Shown here piece by piece: positions 1 through 40,014 of a DNA stretch of 64,000 bases. The notes beneath the pieces were generated by a model, which ran no database searches, was not told the origin of the DNA, and worked only from the letters and a program-made list of their open reading frames with translations. A program made the translations under genes and the position numbers. The DNA is from Bugula neritina (taxonomy: Eukaryota > Bryozoa > Gymnolaemata > Cheilostomatida > Bugulidae): positions 10,893,081-10,957,080 of the forward strand of contig OZ037767.1 of assembly GCA_964035545.1 (NCBI GenBank), read 5' to 3'. Positions within the stretch are counted from its first letter, which is position 1. Each line of letters opens with the position of its first letter.

Positions 1-1373
1 CCACTGTGCCCATCTTCAGAGTAGCAATGAATGATTGAAATTCAAAAATTATTATATTACGTTAAACACTATGCATGAAACAAAGAATAGGGAGTGGAAG
101 TTATTGTAAATTATTGAATCTGAGGGAGATAATCTTGTTTTATATATTACACAAATCAAAAATTATACTGATTTCTTTGCACATAAAAAATAAATTAGAG
201 TTGAAAAAAAATAGATATCCGAACATAAAAACAGCATGGATTAGTGAAACATATGTGAGAGTTAAGTATTGTAGAACTTATTGGTATAGTTTTAGTGGTA
301 TACAGAGTAATTTTGTTTATTAAGGTGAGGTTTTATTTGTTTAATGTAGAGAGCTTCGGCTAATTTTCGATGGTGGATTCTTTTAAATGAATGATTCAGA
401 ACTGTTATGTTGTCTATTGATGTGCCTCCGTGGTTAGTAGTGGAGATATGTTGATAAATTTTCGAATTGATGTCATGGCAAATGGCAATGTTCATTTATC
501 CTGTGTGATAGGCAACGTCCGGTTTGCCTATATAGGTTTGTTGACACGAAGCTTCAGTGCAGGTTATTGTTGTGTTGTGTAAGTGTTCTTTATTAGTTTT
601 GTCTTTGAGGTTGAATTTTAAGAGAATAGTTGCGCTATGAAGAATATTAAATTATGTTGGCGTATAATGTGAATAATTCTTATTGTTCCATCCAGCATCA
701 ATGCCACTGTTGCAAGGCTTGCTAGCATAGCATAACAAATATTTATGCAATAATCCTCTACAGAGTTCGTGGAAAATAGAGCTTCATGTTTTATGTATAA
801 ATTTTTAATGCTTCTAAAATTGGATTAATTCATGGAAAACTAAACCACAGGAGTGGGACAATTTTCAAGTGCATAATATTATGCAGTGCAACTAAGAAGA
901 AATTAGTAAACTGATGTGAAACAAAAATTAGGCCTTTGCAAAGTTACATCAACTTTTTCAAACAAAACAATCTATTCATTCATATTTAAAAGTTTTGCCA
1001 CACTATTTTATTTACCTTTTATGCTGCCTATGCTCTTAAAATTTTACAAAAAAATGCTTTTGAAGTTTATTATCTTTTTTGTTAATAAATTAAATAATTA
1101 TTTTGCTATATGATCACATTAATCAATTTATTTAAAACAATTGTGTAATAAAAAATGTATAACTAGATGACATAGAGCAGTTTGACTTACTATAGATTTT
1201 ACAACACGATATTACTTTTTGTAAATGATAAGCATTTATATACCCGTAATGACTTGTTTTTCTATTATACATATATCATCAGTTTTACTTAGCAAATAGT
1301 TATGCCTATATTGGTAACCAAAACTGAAAAATAATTTTTGTCAGCTAATTTACTAATTGAAGGCCGTGCACCT
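1..1373. other. AT-rich stretch without recognisable gene
   Basis: No open frame longer than about 80 codons has recognisable domain content on either strand. I see no strong splice-flanked coding block and no clear repeat. It is probably intergenic or 3' flank of the lectin gene that ends at 1374. Confidence 0.5.
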
Positions 1374-2682
1374 CTAATTCATAGATATTAAGGTGGTTAC
1401 TCTCACATATCTACCATGCATTCTAGTATGACATGTAACTAGGAAAATGTTGTCTGGTGGTTTTCCAGGAAGGTAGTCACAGATCTCCACTTCTGGTGGA
1501 TTAGCAAAGTTGGTGTCAGTTTCACCTATTACTACTCTTACATTCTTTAATCTATTGGCGACTGCAAAAAAGCAACACAACTTTTTAACTCTAAATGTTA
1601 TTTTGTAAAATTATATGAAGCCATTGTAATATATCATCTTGAAAGTCGTGTAATTTTGCATAGAATAAAGCTGTAATTTAGCAACAAATGGTTACGATAC
1701 GAAGACATTAGCACAAATATAACATTAAAATAACCATATAATATTACTAATTCCAGTAACAGTTTTTAAGTAATGAATTTCATGATCAATCCAAATAGTT
1801 TTCTTGTTGAATAAAAAAGGCTTTAACATTCATCTAACTTCAAAATGCAGTTTCAACATTTAAATTCAAGTGGAGACAACATAGCTATAGCCTTGCAAAA
1901 CCAATATATTAACCAATAACGGCATGTTGCAAAAACTCGTATTTTGTTAGTAATTGCTTATAAATACTAACATAAAATCATTGCAGGCCTATAAATGCAT
2001 TTTTTTACTAAAAGTAAAACTTAGCATAAACATCAAATCTGCTATTTCATACCAAAAGTATGATTTACATACCAAGATTATTGAGTCCAAGTCGATTCCA
2101 AATCTTCACACCGTAGATGATGTGAGACATAGCTAAGTCAACTTGTATCCATGGGGAACAAACTTTAGCTGTAATGGCAACACTATATTCCTCACCTAAG
2201 CCGTGTTCTGATGGAAGATATATACCATCTACAGCTTTACCAGCTACATAGTTACCTGAATGATGAGAATTGGATAGTTCGGCTGTTTTATCTAAAAATT
2301 GATTACCAATTTTGAGTAGAGTAATTATATTTATTTTGTTTTTGTTCTAAGACAAGGAATATAAGAAGAATTTATAAGAATATATAAAAATACAATTACA
2401 AGGTTAGCTTGCCTCTTGCCAACAGCGTTGTAAAGTTGTACACTTTTAGATTTTCAGCAAATGCTGTATTAACAGACGTCCTTCTGATAGACTCACGATA
2501 ATCGATGACAACAATTGGTTTATCAGAGAGCTGACAGGAGTAAGTAGTGTTGTCGTATGACACAGCGGCACAGGATTGGTTGATTCCACAGACTGAGAGG
2601 CAATGTTTATATGTTGGTAAATATATACTTCGAGTATGTTGAAGCACATCCGTGAATGTCTGTTCCATGTAAATGCCATCAC
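1374..2682 (-). CDS. PAN/apple + F-type lectin (fucolectin) domain protein, 3' part
   Basis: Three minus-strand exons join in phase: 2497-2682, 2073-2291 and 1374-1561, with stop TAG at 1374-1376. The first encodes a PAN/apple-like module with spaced cysteines (HCLSVC, SCAAVSY, SCQLSD). The next two encode an F-type lectin (FTP) fold: AVDG, then SPWIQVDLA, then VKIWNRLG, and across the last intron NRLKNVRVVIG and GRYVRV. F-type lectins bind fucose and act extracellularly in recognition or defence. The usual fucose motif continues after its Arg with an Asp (RxD); here the Arg is followed by LGLNN, so classical binding may be altered. The 5' exon(s), presumably with a signal peptide, were not found between 2683 and 4870, so the model is partial (about 197 residues). 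Domain identity is confident; sugar specificity is not inferable. Confidence 0.8.
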
Positions 2683-3387
2683 CTGCAAACAAACGAGGTT
2701 TGTGAATGAACTATTCTTTCCTATGAAAATATGTTGTTTGTAATAATAAATTTTAACTCAATTTTTGGCTGAATAAAAAGTAGTATATTTTATATTTGAA
2801 TTTTGTTATTTTGCAGGCCTATCTGAGAAAAAAGCTCTTGCAAAGTCTCTTTAAGACTTATTAAGCTGCCACATAACTTTTATACACTCCTAAACCAACA
2901 GGTGAAGGTTAATTTGATGAATAAACAATGTGCCCCAAGACTACTTTGTGTTTGTCAACTAAACTAAACTCAATTTAATTTTAAATCACAGCTTTATTAT
3001 TCCCGATATTAGTTAGTCACCCTTACTGCATATAGTGAGTTACCCTGAAGAACTTAAACGGATATGGTGAGAAACAGTGAGAAACGGTGAGAAACTGTGA
3101 GAAACTTACTGCACGATGAGTCAATTAAAGGTGTCAGGTTCAGCATTAACAAAAGTAGAATCCAAGGATGCCTCATCTTCAAGTGAACATACATATGTTG
3201 TACAGAACAACATAATATCACATTTGCATGTAGTGAAAAACCTATGTCACATTATATTATGCGTTTGTTTCTGAATTTATTGATTTTCAATACTTAGTTT
3301 TGTCTACTTGTAATTTATTAATGACTGGAAGTTGACAGTTCGTTTGCTAAAAAAGTTGTGAATTATATGCATGCATCAAAGTTATAC
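2683..3387. other. Non-coding stretch upstream of lectin exons
   Basis: This is either a 5' intron or flank of the lectin gene. The only structure seen is a four-fold 11 bp direct repeat of GTGAGAAAC type at 3066-3107. No signal-peptide exon was identified. Confidence 0.4.
3066..3107. repeat. Short tandem repeat, 11 bp x 4
   Basis: Four near-identical copies of a GTGAGAAACN-type unit occur in direct tandem. Confidence 0.8.
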
Positions 3388-3715
3388 ATTCAACAGCTTC
3401 TCATAAATGCTAAAAAGGCACCTGTAGGTGAAGAAGCTAAGCGCTTTCATGATGAGGCAATTGAGAGACATAATGGCTGTAAAATTGTATAAAAAAATTA
3501 CAAATGAAGAGATACTATGACGTGCCAACTTGCCAAGCATGACTGACATTCTTATAGAAAAGAACCTGAGATGGTTAGGCCATATGCGCACGATGGAAGA
3601 TAGCCGGCTACTAAAACAATTGCTCTACTCTCAGCTGAAGGACGGAAAAAGAAATAGAGGGCGACCTGGACTGAGACTTAAAGATGTTGTTAAAAGAAAT
3701 ATAAAATGGTGATTA
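3388..3715 (+). mobile_element. Non-LTR retrotransposon (LINE) ORF2 C-terminal fragment, decayed
   Basis: The plus-strand reading has the tail typical of LINE reverse-transcriptase ORFs: ITNEEIL, then LRWLGHMRTMEDSRL, then GRPGLRLKDVVKR, ending in a stop after KRNIKW. An in-frame TGA at about 3518 separates the two halves and no RT core lies upstream, so this is a 5'-truncated dead copy. A minus-strand RT-core fragment at 7.8-8.2 kb may belong to the same or a related family. Confidence 0.8.
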
Positions 3716-3835
3716 TTCAACTTGATTTCCTGGCAACAGACGGTTGACAACAGAGTTGCATGAAAAACTGCAACCAAATTCAAGCTGAATCCATGAAACA
3801 GTCATATTCGTATCGACTGACTGCAAGAGAGATGT

Positions 3836-3961
<126 letters not shown>

Positions 3962-4060
3962 TCACTTGAGCACTCTGGCTTGAGTTTACACACCTTTTAA
4001 ATATGCTTTAGTAAAACTATAAGTTTTACTATTGCGAAGGTGTGGGCCATGGTACTCTGT

Positions 4061-4107
4061 TCTGTGCTGATGAGGGGACAAATCCCGAAACAGCTGCTGT
4101 CCACAGA
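4061..4107 (+). ncRNA. Hammerhead ribozyme, type I, copy 1
   Basis: Stem I is TCTGTG (4061-4066) paired to CACAGA (4102-4107). The core CTGATGA is at 4067-4073. Stem II is GGG (4074-4076) with CCC (4084-4086) and a 7 nt loop. GAA is at 4087-4089. Stem III is ACAG (4090-4093) with CTGT (4097-4100) and a CTG loop. The cleavage-site C is 4101. Every invariant core nucleotide is present and all three stems are perfect, so self-cleavage after 4101 is predicted. Confidence 0.93.
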
Positions 4108-4331
4108 TTGAGATAATACGCTTTCATTTAATGCTCAGCAATGACATTAAATGATTGAGCACTCTCACCATGGTCACAAACTCAAGCTGCTAGCATTTTG
4201 CAATGCTCGTGACTCCTAGGTGACCCCTAGAGTCACTTGAGCACTCTGGCTTGAGTTTACACACCTTTTAAATATGCTTTAGTAAAACTATAAGTTTTAC
4301 TATTGCGAAGGTGTGGGCCATGGTACTCTGT

Positions 4332-4378
4332 TCTGTGCTGATGAGGGGACAAATCCCGAAACAGCTGCTGTCCACAGA
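4332..4378 (+). ncRNA. Hammerhead ribozyme, type I, copy 2
   Basis: Identical to copy 1 at +271. The predicted cleavage is after C4372. With copy 1 it bounds a 271 nt monomer. Confidence 0.93.
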
Positions 4379-4380
4379 TT

Positions 4381-4384
<4 letters not shown>

Positions 4385-4434
<50 letters not shown>

Positions 4435-4470
4435 TGTATATGTACGTACGTATGTATGTATGTATGATGA
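4385..4470. repeat. (TA)n followed by GTAT/GTAC-rich microsatellite
   Basis: A TA tract directly follows the hammerhead unit at its GATTGAGA end, then grades into GTACGTAT/GTATG repeats. Confidence 0.9.
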
Positions 4471-4870
4471 TTTAGCATGTAATAATATGTCTAAGCAGCC
4501 CATTGTGCTTGTAGTGAATAGAAATAAAATGTCTAAATTTTTTTCAATACCAAAATTCAAAGCTTATTTTAACTGCTTTTAAGAAAGCGACAATAGAATT
4601 GTGAAATAAAAAGGGGTCTTTGTCATGTTGTATGTAACAAGCAGAAGTTTTTATTCATGCTCACCGATTCATTTACCTTATAAACTATAGTTACATGAGA
4701 TATAAGGCATTGGAACACCTCAGCATTTCTAGCTTAGCAAACACTACTTCAAAGTGATACACAGAGCAAGCAATTTTTGAGAGTTCAACAGACTCATATT
4801 CTGACTCAAAACTCATCTACCTCAGGGAAATACTTACTTCAAAAAGTATTTATTTACACCTTCACAAGGG
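4471..4870. other. 5' flank of the metalloprotease gene
   Basis: Non-coding, AT-rich. It presumably holds the promoter and 5' UTR of the gene starting at 4871, but I could not pick a convincing TATA or initiator element. Confidence 0.35.
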
Positions 4871-31942
<27,072 letters not shown>

Positions 31943-33645
31943 AGAAACATTTCATCTTTATAACATTATTTGTCTTAATTATAACATAACCAAGATTTAT
32001 ACTTTCCAACTATTATTTCCTGTTTTTACTTATGCTTATTATTTATAAGTATTTTATTTCAAAAAATGGTCAACATATTTGAATTACCATATTCATGGCG
32101 ATTTAAATATACATAAGTATACATTGAAACAAATTCTTATTTCTAAAATTTCTGAAAATAGATGACTGACTATGAAATATGCCAAGCTCTTATAATAAAA
32201 CTAAAGACCTTGATAATATGATTATATATTAGACAGAATTTATATCTTATTACAAAATTTAGAAGTGGGGGGTAATATATCATTGCTGTTAAATCATTTA
32301 ATGTTAACTTTGTCCATGAAATGTTTGAAAGGAGAGAGTAAGTTAAATGTAACTCTTCAATCGGTCTTTAGGAAGAAATTAGCAAATATAAATGGCTGTA
32401 AATAATCATTTGTAATAATTATTGCAATTTCGACCCAAATAAATTTTGAAACTGAATTGTTTTTTAGTAATTTTCGTAGCATTATAATGATACATGCTCC
32501 AAAATTTACATTTTTGTTGAACACAAACAACACTATGCAAATTAATTGGTAAAATTTAGTGTTAGTGAGCTACTCTTTATAATGAGTTGTCTTTCCTTTT
32601 CTTACGGAATCATAGTATAGGTTTCTTTTTGCATATCAAACGTGGCAACTCTAAGTCTATTAAGCAACTTCAAAATAGGCCTAAGATTTAACTTAAAATT
32701 AGCTTTGTAAAACTAATCAGTAAATGTGTAATTCCTTAATGGAAATTTTAAAAAAACAAAATAATATGTATTATTTATAATAATTGCATATAAAATCCAT
32801 ATGCTCATGTTCAGTTATGCTAGTATAAGAATTTCTAATAGCTTTGTTCTGACAGTCTCATGATATTTGTGTTATAATTATATATGTAATAGTGCTTTGT
32901 GGTAATGCTATTAGTATCCGGAAGGGCCTGAGTGCTTTATAACCTCCCACAAGCAAGCACCAGTATAATTGTGTTATCACACACAGAGATATGTCATTGA
33001 GGGCCTGGCTGACTAATTGCAATAATTCTGTGATAATAATATTAAGGATTTATCTGCATGAGTTAATATATTTCAGTTATAACCCAAAAAATACTAGCTG
33101 CTCATGCATGGTTATCGATCCCCTATAACTTTATGAAGCTGCTTTTATTGTAAAAATTCAAATCTTACAATAACAGAGCAGGAAAATAAATTACCAGCAT
33201 TTTTACTCCCCTGATATAACAGATGCCTTTACTGTACAAAACCAATACACTTCATATCTAAATTAATAAGCACATAATTTGGCATTTTGCAATAATGCTT
33301 CAATCAAGTGAATAACAAAAATAAGTTTAAAGTCACATTTTAACGTAATAGTTCTTGACATTGATTATTTGTAAATCATTCCGTATTTATATGGATAAAG
33401 ATGCTTCTTATTGGTCAGAATAATATTGTGTAGACAACATTTCCCTTTCTATCTGTACTTTCTACTCACAAACCAAGAGAGAGCTTTGTTTATATACTTT
33501 TGAAGTTGAGAACTTAATGAAAATAATAAAAAACTTATATGACTAAAATATTAACAGACTCATGTGAAAGGTATAAATTAAAATATATTTTAATAACCTC
33601 ACAACATAAAATATAAGTTAACAAACGTTCAGAGTTCAGTGTGTT
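31943..33645. other. Intergenic: 3' flanks of two convergent genes
   Basis: The metalloprotease (plus) and peroxidase A (minus) converge here. A possible polyadenylation signal AATAAA for the protease lies at 32194-32199. I see no further gene or clear repeat. Confidence 0.5.
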
Positions 33646-36600
33646 CTAAACAAACTTTCTTCTTAGCCTCAGATCAAACTTTGCAGTGTTACACATCTTC
33701 TCAAAGGCTTTGCCTAATGTACTTATAAACTGCCTGTTACTCCTAGCAAACCTGTCCACCTGTATTGAAAGAACATAGTCTATGCAGTAATTAAATCAGA
33801 TGCAATTATACTTGCTAATAAAATTGTTAGAAATTAAAATACACGATCATTGTGAGGAAGTACACCAGCTAGAAGTGATACATACAGGTACAACTATATC
33901 ACCTGCTGTGATATGTCAAACATACAGGTGCAACTATATCACCTGCTGTGACATGTCATACATACAAATATAACTATATCACCTGCTGTGACATGTCATA
34001 CATACAGGTACAACTATATCACCTGCCGTGACATGTCATGCATACAGGTAAAACATTTCACCTGCCGTGACATGTCATACATACAGGTACAACTATCACC
34101 AAATATACCCAAAAACCACTTGTTGCTAAATTAATAATCATAGTTGTTTGCTGTTAGAGACTCAACATTAGGTTTAGTTGGAGATTGGGTTATTTTCACT
34201 TATAGATGCAATATTAACGTGAAAGAGCACAATCAGCTGGCAAATTTATATGTTGGAGTAACTAGGAGAACTAAACCGTCATTTAAATAATAAATGTACT
34301 AATTAAACATGCTGCACATGTTTTGTTTTAGCAGGTAAAATATGTAATTCCTTTTAGAACATGTTTTACTTTGATTTGGGGCTGATTGTGACCCAGCCTT
34401 TACACACATGCTTTACTAGTTACTCAGGCTACAGGATATACAAGTATTGTACATACGATGCTAGCAGTGGATCTCGCACTAGAACATTCGTCAGACGGGG
34501 AGCAACTAGCTATTCTGTCATTTCCTGTAACGCTAAATCTGTGTTTGAGAATCATGTCAGCATGCAGCATCATCAAATTTCTCTCGTTTCTTGTTGTGCC
34601 ATTCCACTGGTGGGAACTGTCAAGAGACAACAACTCCAACTTTATCTATTTTGTTCCTTGTGTAAGTAAATATGGCTTATAGAATTACTTTAAATTATTG
34701 CTATTGTGTCAAAACTTGAACAATATTTGAAAGAGAATAATGATATATACCCTGCTTCAGGCATGAACTTCTGCTCCCAAGTCACCCTGTTCAATGCTTG
34801 GAAGTAGCCATTATCAAGGACCGTAGGGGTCAGGTCCCACACTCCTTGAAACCCCGAGTTAGTCAAATGAGCGCCGCCCAAGGAATGACATCCTAAATGT
34901 AAGCCTCAAGTTTACTGATATGCACATGAATCAGAAATTGTCTTTCCATTTCACAGGAGAAAGTAATAGACTTATTATTGCAATTAGTTTGAAAAGATTA
35001 AGATTTAACAACCAGAACATTTAAATGCAGTAATTGAGAAATTGAGATAGCCTAAATTCTTTAATGTCTTTACATAAATCTAGTTTGGGATGAATCTCAA
35101 ATTTTTTGTGAGAGCATAACTTCTTATGCTGCATTTCTATTATAGAACACATGCTTTTCTCTATTACTGCACCTACTTTAACTAAAGCCACTTTTCTAAT
35201 TAATTATTAATTTATTTCTGACAAGTGACAAGCCCCATAATAACACTTATGCATATACATAATATCTATTATCACACTATTTGCAATAATTAAACGCCCA
35301 AGAGGCCAAACTCACCCATTAGGGCAACCATTTCTGATGTTGAAAGTTTGAATGCTTGTTTTACATCCCGGTGTGGCGAGGCAATTTCGTCCCCTTTAGG
35401 GAAATGAGGCGTGGCTAGCGGTTTACTCGGATTTGCGCATGTCAGTCTGCCTGCTGTAAATGGTAGCTCAATCTGGCAGCATCTCACAACGTCACAGCGG
35501 TTTGAACTCTTCCCCACTGCTGCCTTCACTGCCTCATAGGCGCTGATCACTGCATAGTCAGCTAGGGTCGTCACGTTCTCCCACCTACTATGCATGCGTC
35601 GTAGCTCATTGTAGTGAGGTTCTAAACCTAAAAAGGATGTGTTTAGTATCTGTTTTAGAGATCAAATGGGACATAAAAAGTCACTAGTCGCAGCACATCT
35701 AAGTCTTTGTATCCACCAGAAACATGGCGGAAGGGTATGATACTCGACTGGTAATGAGAGAGAATGAGAGAACTTAATTGGATGGACTAGAGTTGGATTC
35801 TATTCATAATTATGCTAATTATAAATAAAGGAGCATTTAATTTATGCACTATTGCAGCAGATTTGCAGTTGGATTGCCCATATCAATAATTTTATGTATT
35901 TTTCTAAAATTTTGCTGTCACTTTTAAAAGTTATGCTAATAGACTTGTTTTCAATTTTTTTTACTGCCAGTTATTGTTTATATCTACTCAGAGGTGAATA
36001 ATGTGAGTGAAACTGTTTGCTGCCAGTAATCATTGCTGTGACAAGATCTATTTGTATGTATGCTTAAAGTCAGTCATTATTGAACAAACGCTGCAATTGC
36101 TAACTTCAAATATTATTACCTCCTATACAAAATTATATACTAGCTTCAAGTAAGGGTTACAAAATTGTTTCAAATTCAAAGAAATAAAAAAGGTAGAGTT
36201 GTTTGCACAGATACAGGTGAATTATGCTAATTAGTTGCAGAGTAGAACAAATTCACAGAAGTATGATAGTTGGTCAGAGCTCTAATTTTGTTTATCTGTT
36301 GCTAGGAAATGAGATGCTTAGACTGAAGATAATTACTGATCATGTTTCTATTGGCTGAAAACATATTGCTGCCCACAAGTTGTAGTGTAGCACTGAAAGT
36401 CAACCTTTTTCTAATCAGAATTTTAATCTGTGAACCATTAGCTTGGATTGTAGTTGGGAAATAGCAGTAAAAGTTGGCAAGCTCTTAGTGCTACCCACCT
36501 TTATTAGATGCATCCTTGAGATTGAGGCAGCCATCACAACCTCCTACACAGATATGAAAGCCCATCTGCACATATTTGGTAATCTTCTCATCCTGCAGTG

Positions 36601-37459
36601 TTACAGCCAAAAAATGTCACAAAACACCAGGAAACAAGTTTGAAACTGTATTTGTATTTTAACGGTTTTACGTATTTAGCTGTCACAACTTCAGGATATC
36701 CCATTTATTTATAATACAATCAATCCGGTGACATTCTTCTAGGATGTCACTAAAAACACACAAATTTTACGCTGTAACTTTGAATAATTTTCTCATTATG
36801 GGCCCCCATGTAAATTCTATGCTAGATCATGGTTAAAATATTTGAATAGACTGCCTACACAAAATTTGAATGTTACTTTAGAAATTTAAATTTGGTTTTT
36901 AGATTCAGGAGCAATAGTGAAGAGATTGAGATGGCTTAAGTTCTTTAATTTCCTTATTAAATTTTGGTTTGGAAGGAGGATTGAAATTCTTGTGAGAACA
37001 TAACTTCTTATGCTACATTTCTAATCTAGAACACAAGCTTTCCTCAATTTCTCTACTACCGCACCTACCTCCAATACTCACACTTTGATTGAAAAGTCGA
37101 GAAAACTCAGCTCTCATGGCTGCCAGATTTCTGGCGCTCAATGGCGCTAAATGGTCGGTTGGAGCTAGTGGCTGTGTGGTGGCTGCCTGACCTCGCCCTG
37201 CTGACTGTGTAGACGCTGCTTTGCCATCCAAAGTGGCTGCAAAAAGCTGCGAGTTTGGATCCAGTGGTGGAGTGACTACAAGTTGGGGGAGTCTAGTGGT
37301 GCTGCTCTGGTCAGACAGAGATCGTACTCTGAGAAATCTTGCCAAGAGGGCTCTAACGAAGGAGCTGGACTGACCACTGCCATTTCTTACAGCAACCGCC
37401 AGCAAAAGGCAAACAGGGAGCACAACCAGCCTTAGAAATCTAAAGTGTTTAGTATTCAT
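33646..37459 (-). CDS. Secreted plant/fungal-type haem peroxidase-like protein A
   Basis: Six in-phase exons: 37082-37459, 36499-36592, 35316-35627, 34751-34892, 34457-34616 and 33646-33759; 399 residues. N-terminal signal peptide (RLVVLPVCLLLAVAV), then a low-complexity linker. The distal region is YVQMGFHICVGGCDGC (H139). The proximal region is GCHSLGGAH (H264), followed by VWDLTP, DNGYF, MMLHAD (D329) and DRFARSN. This order is that of the non-animal (plant, fungal, bacterial) peroxidase superfamily, not the myeloperoxidase family. The distal Arg normally four residues before the His is Gln135, and the Asp after it is Ile, so classical peroxide cleavage may be impaired. The paralogue B lies 9 kb upstream in tandem. 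The exon 1 donor is 14 bp from a MITE. Confidence 0.85.
33881..34097. repeat. Minisatellite, 40 bp x 5-6
   Basis: Units begin CATACAGGTACAACTATATC at 33881, 33921, 33961, 34001, 34041 and 34080. Located in the last intron of peroxidase A. Confidence 0.95.
35022..35175 (-). mobile_element. TAGGTGCAG MITE, copy 1
   Basis: Terminal inverted repeats of TAGGTGCAGTAGTGGAGAAA type at both ends and a family body (ATTAGAAATGNAGCANAAGA). Lies in the peroxidase A intron before the proximal-His exon. Confidence 0.8.
36905..37067 (-). mobile_element. TAGGTGCAG MITE, copy 2
   Basis: Full family copy in intron 1 of peroxidase A, starting only 14 bp past the exon 1 donor at 37081. The open frame running past that donor is MITE sequence. 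Confidence 0.85.
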
Positions 37460-38721
37460 CACAGTAACAGAAGAATGGGAAATATCTTGAGGATCAACTT
37501 TTTGCTAATTTAAAGATGTGTTTTAAATTGAAAGTTTTTATGTAGCATATATATACCTAAATCTTTTTAATTTGAACCAAAAAAAGCGGTTTATACTAAA
37601 AGAATCATGAATACATTTTCTATAGTTATTAAAACAGTATTTGTTATATTTTAAACAAATACTTGAGAGTTGTGATGAAATTCCTGCTACAGACATAAAA
37701 TGAAACACGTCTGCTACCTGTCAATATTTCATGACACTAGACAGGACCAGAAGATTGAATGGTTCGGCAGATCTTAGTGTTGAAGCATGAGACATGCAAG
37801 CAATGACAGATCTCATATTTATAATTAAAATTTGAGAATAAATCTATTACTGAAATTTAATATTAAATGTTTTTCATATCAAAGATTGCAGAAAACAGCA
37901 TTTTTACCTATAACTCCTCTACTTACCATTTTTATAATTTAATTAAAATTTAGATATTTTTACGAGGTTCATCACTTGAAACTGAATATTGCCATCTTTT
38001 ATAGTACACAAAGCCATCAGCATTTTTTATAGGATTTTACTGGACAGTGATTTAGAAAATTGGTCATCAGTTTATCTATCAACCTAATCTAGTTATTTCA
38101 GATGTTTTTGTCTTAAAAACCCGTTTAATTCACTAAAATTCAAATTTGAAAAAATATATTGAATTTTGCTGTAAAGCAGAAGGTTGTAAATATCCACCTT
38201 CATGGTGTTTAACCTGTATTTAAATTTAGTTATAAATTAAGATAACTTATAATAAGTACAACTATCAGTTTGCAGTGCACAAGTCAGTTGGACTTAAACA
38301 TTATAGTACTAATTTCACTCCTATCTAGACAATACATACCAATATGAGTTTTACTATAAAGTTACGGTTAGCAATATTATACATACATTATATTTTTGTA
38401 AAAAGCTTATATAGTAAGTTTAATTTGGTGCATCATAATATATACAAATACTCTTTTTTTCAAAACGGACTAGTAAATTCAGTTAAATAATTTCTCATAA
38501 TAATTTCTGTCTACGAACTATGTATGAAGCCACCCTACTTCTGATTTGAATTGCAAGTTATTTTACAGATTGAAAATCTGTTTTTATAGATCTGCACAAA
38601 TAACTGCACCAAAATCAAACTTTCAAGAATAAAAGATAACTTTTCTGAAGATGTAGACCATATATTCATAACAATTAAAATTCGTTCAGCTTGCTGATAG
38701 CAAACATGAAGACTTAATCAA

Positions 38722-39005
38722 AACAACTGTAGTATAAGGATAGTAGTATATAGAGGGTAGTAGTATATAGAGGGTAATAGTAGTATATAGAGGGTAGTAG
38801 TATATAGAGGGTAGTAGTATATAGAGGGTAGTAGTATATAGAGGATAGTAGTATATAGAGGGTAATAGTAGTATATAGAGGGTAGTAGTATATAGAGGGT
38901 AGTAGTATATAGAGGGTAGTAGTATATAGAGGGTAATAGTATAAGGAGGATAGTAGTATATAGAGGGCAGTATTATATAGAGGATAGTATATAGAGGGTA
39001 GCAAT
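38722..39005. repeat. Minisatellite of GTAGTATATAGAGG type
   Basis: Tandem units of about 14-17 bp, GTAGTATATAGAGGG with variants. The antisense Leu/Tyr/Thr frame is a repeat artefact. Confidence 0.95.
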
Positions 39006-39326
39006 ATAATATAGTAGTAGTAGTAGTAGATGGTCTTACCTCATAGCTACGAACTTTGACCTACACGAAGAACAGTGCACCAAGCTTACCCAAACCTGAC
39101 TGAAACCAAACTGAAATTGCAAACATGTTTTACTCCAAGAAGGGAGGGGCCTGGAAAGGAAAATATAATTATAGCAGATCTTTAAAAGGCATTATTCAGT
39201 GACAGAATCTTGCCAGTTGATGAACACAAATGCTGAAAGTTCTGATGGCTTATTTGCATAAATTATTTTGTTTAATTATGCAAAGATTTCCAACACTGCA
39301 GAGTTGACGTCTGTACCAGACACATT

Positions 39327-40014
39327 CACGGGCTTTCCATGTACCGATCTCAGATTGATCTCGCTGAGATCGATCTGAAACATGTGCTCAGATCGATCGT
39401 TTTTCCATGAGAGTGTCAGATCGATCTCGCGAAGTTGCCCCCTCTTAAGTGAAGGATACTTTAAAAGTATAATTTGTTCACCTATTTGAGTGATTAAAGC
39501 TTCTACTGTTGAAAACAAGATGGTTGTAGTCTAAAATTTAATCCCAGCTATAAACTATACGCAACAAAGCTTTCAGTGTATAGTAATTTGGCCAATTTAA
39601 AATAATTAATGATAATTTTTTAGCTTGACAGCTTATATAAAATTAATGGCTGTCTTGCAGATTATTAATAAACTTACAGGACTGTTAGGCTTAAAATTAC
39701 AAAGAAAATAGCTAATGAAACTGAGTTTTAATAGTCATTTAAATTCAATTTAAATTCTCCCATTTTTTCACCTTCTACTGCATATAATTGAGTTTTCTTA
39801 ACCGTTGTACTGAAAGTCAAAGTTTTGGCATCTGAAAAGGTGGCTATCGTAATTATTTAATACTTTGCTTAGTAATTATCAATAAGTTATCATTTTTATT
39901 AGCAGACAACAATGTAGCGAGCAGTCTTTTTCTACTTCTCAGATCGATCTGGCGTCTTTTCAATGGTCTTATTGACATGAGATCGATCTGAGATCGGTAC
40001 ATGGAAAGCCGGTG
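39327..40014. mobile_element. Foldback element rich in GATCGATC palindromes
   Basis: Left end CACGGGCTTTCCATGTACCG; the right end is the complement of CACCGGCTTTCCATGTACCG. Both arms continue with AGATCGATCT-type palindromes. About 690 bp, non-coding. ATT may flank both ends as a short duplication. Confidence 0.75.

Noticed and set aside
35290-35315. Longer peroxidase A exon 3 with a non-canonical GC donor
   Set aside because: The upstream GTGAGT donor gives the same phase and aligns exactly with the exon end of paralogue B.
37013-37081. Read-through extension of peroxidase A exon 1
   Set aside because: Encoded by MITE sequence after a strong GTGAGT donor that matches the intron position of paralogue B.
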